A DNA stretch of 22,328 nucleotides. Source: JAAYGT01 sp050252075. GTDB taxonomy: Bacteria; Pseudomonadota; Gammaproteobacteria; Burkholderiales; Burkholderiaceae_B. The notes beneath the pieces were generated by a model. That model was not told the origin of the DNA and searched no databases. It worked only from the letters and a program-made list of their open reading frames with translations. The DNA lies in NCBI GenBank assembly GCA_050252075.1, contig JBFWLP010000055.1, positions 1 through 22,328 of the forward strand, written 5' to 3'. Both the position numbers and the translations under genes were made by a program. Below, piece by piece: positions 21,844-22,328 of the stretch. Every line of letters begins with the position of its first letter. The first letter of the stretch is position 1.

Positions 21844-22328
21844 TATTGCGCGCTCGCTACTTTCTTCTCGATTTCATTCATGCGCGCTGTGAGCGTGTCC
21901 AGAGCCGCATCGATTTGCGCCAGCTTTGCCTGTTTGTCTGCGGCATCCAGTGTGGAATCCGCAGCGACCTGGCTACGCTGCCTGAACAGCTCCAGTTGGC
22001 GAATCGGCAACAACTGATCATTGTTCGACGCCCGGAACTGGCCCCACTGCAAGCCTGCCAGCACTTTCATTTCCTGATCGTTGGCGCCATAGTTGGCAAA
22101 GAAGGCGGCTATTTTCTGCTTGACGGGCTCGGGCAGGTTCTTGCGCCACACAATGGGATCGGCGGGAATCAGCGGCGACTTCCAGATGACTTTCAGCTGC
22201 TCGGCCTTTTGCGGATTGGTCTGGCGCAAGCGGTCCATGCCTTCCGTATTGAACGTCGCAACGTCGACCTGCTTGTTCGCAACGCTCAATGCATTGACTT
22301 CGTGGCTGGCATTCAGCGTACGCTTGAA
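21843..22328 (-). CDS. phnD: Phosphonate-binding periplasmic protein PhnD (5' part outside window)
   Basis: The 161 C-terminal residues of the periplasmic phosphonate-binding protein are visible; the frame is open to the window edge, so the start is missing. The fragment begins FKRTLNASHEVNALSVANKQ and continues VDVATFNTEGMDRL, the lobe contributing to ligand binding. KVIWKSPLIPADPIVWRKNL follows, then a long helical, charged tail (about the last 45 residues) with coiled-coil-like spacing. That tail is expected from PhnD, whose C-terminal helix mediates dimerisation. It is coupled to phnE by a TAATG overlap. Confidence 0.93.
   Translation of the reverse strand, partial: FKRTLNASHEVNALSVANKQVDVATFNTEGMDRLRQTNPQKAEQLKVIWKSPLIPADPIVWRKNLPEPVKQKIAAFFANYGANDQEMKVLAGLQWGQFRASNNDQLLPIRQLELFRQRSQVAADSTLDAADKQAKLAQIDAALDTLTARMNEIEKKVASAQ

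Overview
The window reads as chromosomal DNA of a GC-rich betaproteobacterium of the order Burkholderiales, most likely an Alcaligenaceae (Bordetella/Achromobacter/Pusillimonas-like) genus. This rests on gene order and protein style: a homoserine kinase next to a multi-pass membrane protein of the BPSS1780 type, a DusA-like dihydrouridine synthase facing a CBS-domain protein, an FHA-fused TadA/CpaF, and a complete phn operon. The genus is inference. No rRNA, tRNA, CRISPR array, insertion sequence or prophage gene was seen.

Positions 1-3876 hold housekeeping genes. They are the 3' end of a probable YihY/BrkB-family membrane protein, a two-CBS-domain protein, dusA (minus strand), thrB and a multi-pass membrane protein. 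The only sizeable gap, about 180 bp between the divergent dusA and thrB, contains a terminator-like hairpin with a T-run and overlapping alternative hairpins.

Positions 3873-13122 hold a compact minus-strand Tad/Flp (type IVb pilus) locus. In transcription order it has a small Flp-like pilin, a TadG-like protein, a TadE-like pseudopilin, an unrecognised exported protein, CpaB/RcpC, the CpaC/RcpA secretin, FHA-TadA ATPase, TadB, TadC and a DUF192 protein. Almost every junction is an ATGA, TAATG or longer overlap, so this is one translationally coupled operon. No TadZ/CpaE, TadV/CpaA prepilin peptidase or TadD is present, so those functions must be encoded elsewhere or be dispensed with.

Positions 13210-22328 hold the carbon-phosphorus lyase operon, also on the minus strand. 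Its order is phnD (truncated by the window edge), phnE, phnF, phnG, phnH, phnI, phnJ, phnK, phnL, phnM, phnN, phnP. Phosphonate is bound by PhnD and imported through PhnE (with PhnC, presumably just outside the window). PhnG-H-I-L and PhnM make 5-phosphoribosyl-1-phosphonate, and PhnJ cleaves the C-P bond. PhnP opens the cyclic phosphate and PhnN makes PRPP. PhnF is the embedded GntR/HutC-type regulator. phnO is absent.

The least expected signals are four. First, an 18-bp tandem repeat (GGGGTCAGAGC type) lies in frame in the 3' end of phnI. Second, a 25-bp dyad between phnE and phnF covers the only plausible Shine-Dalgarno sequence of phnF. Third, the FHA domain on TadA has lost its conserved phosphate-contacting serine. 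Fourth, an unrecognised exported protein with a possible internal duplication sits inside the pilus operon. No wholly new system was demonstrated; the unusual Tad locus is the best candidate for new biology.
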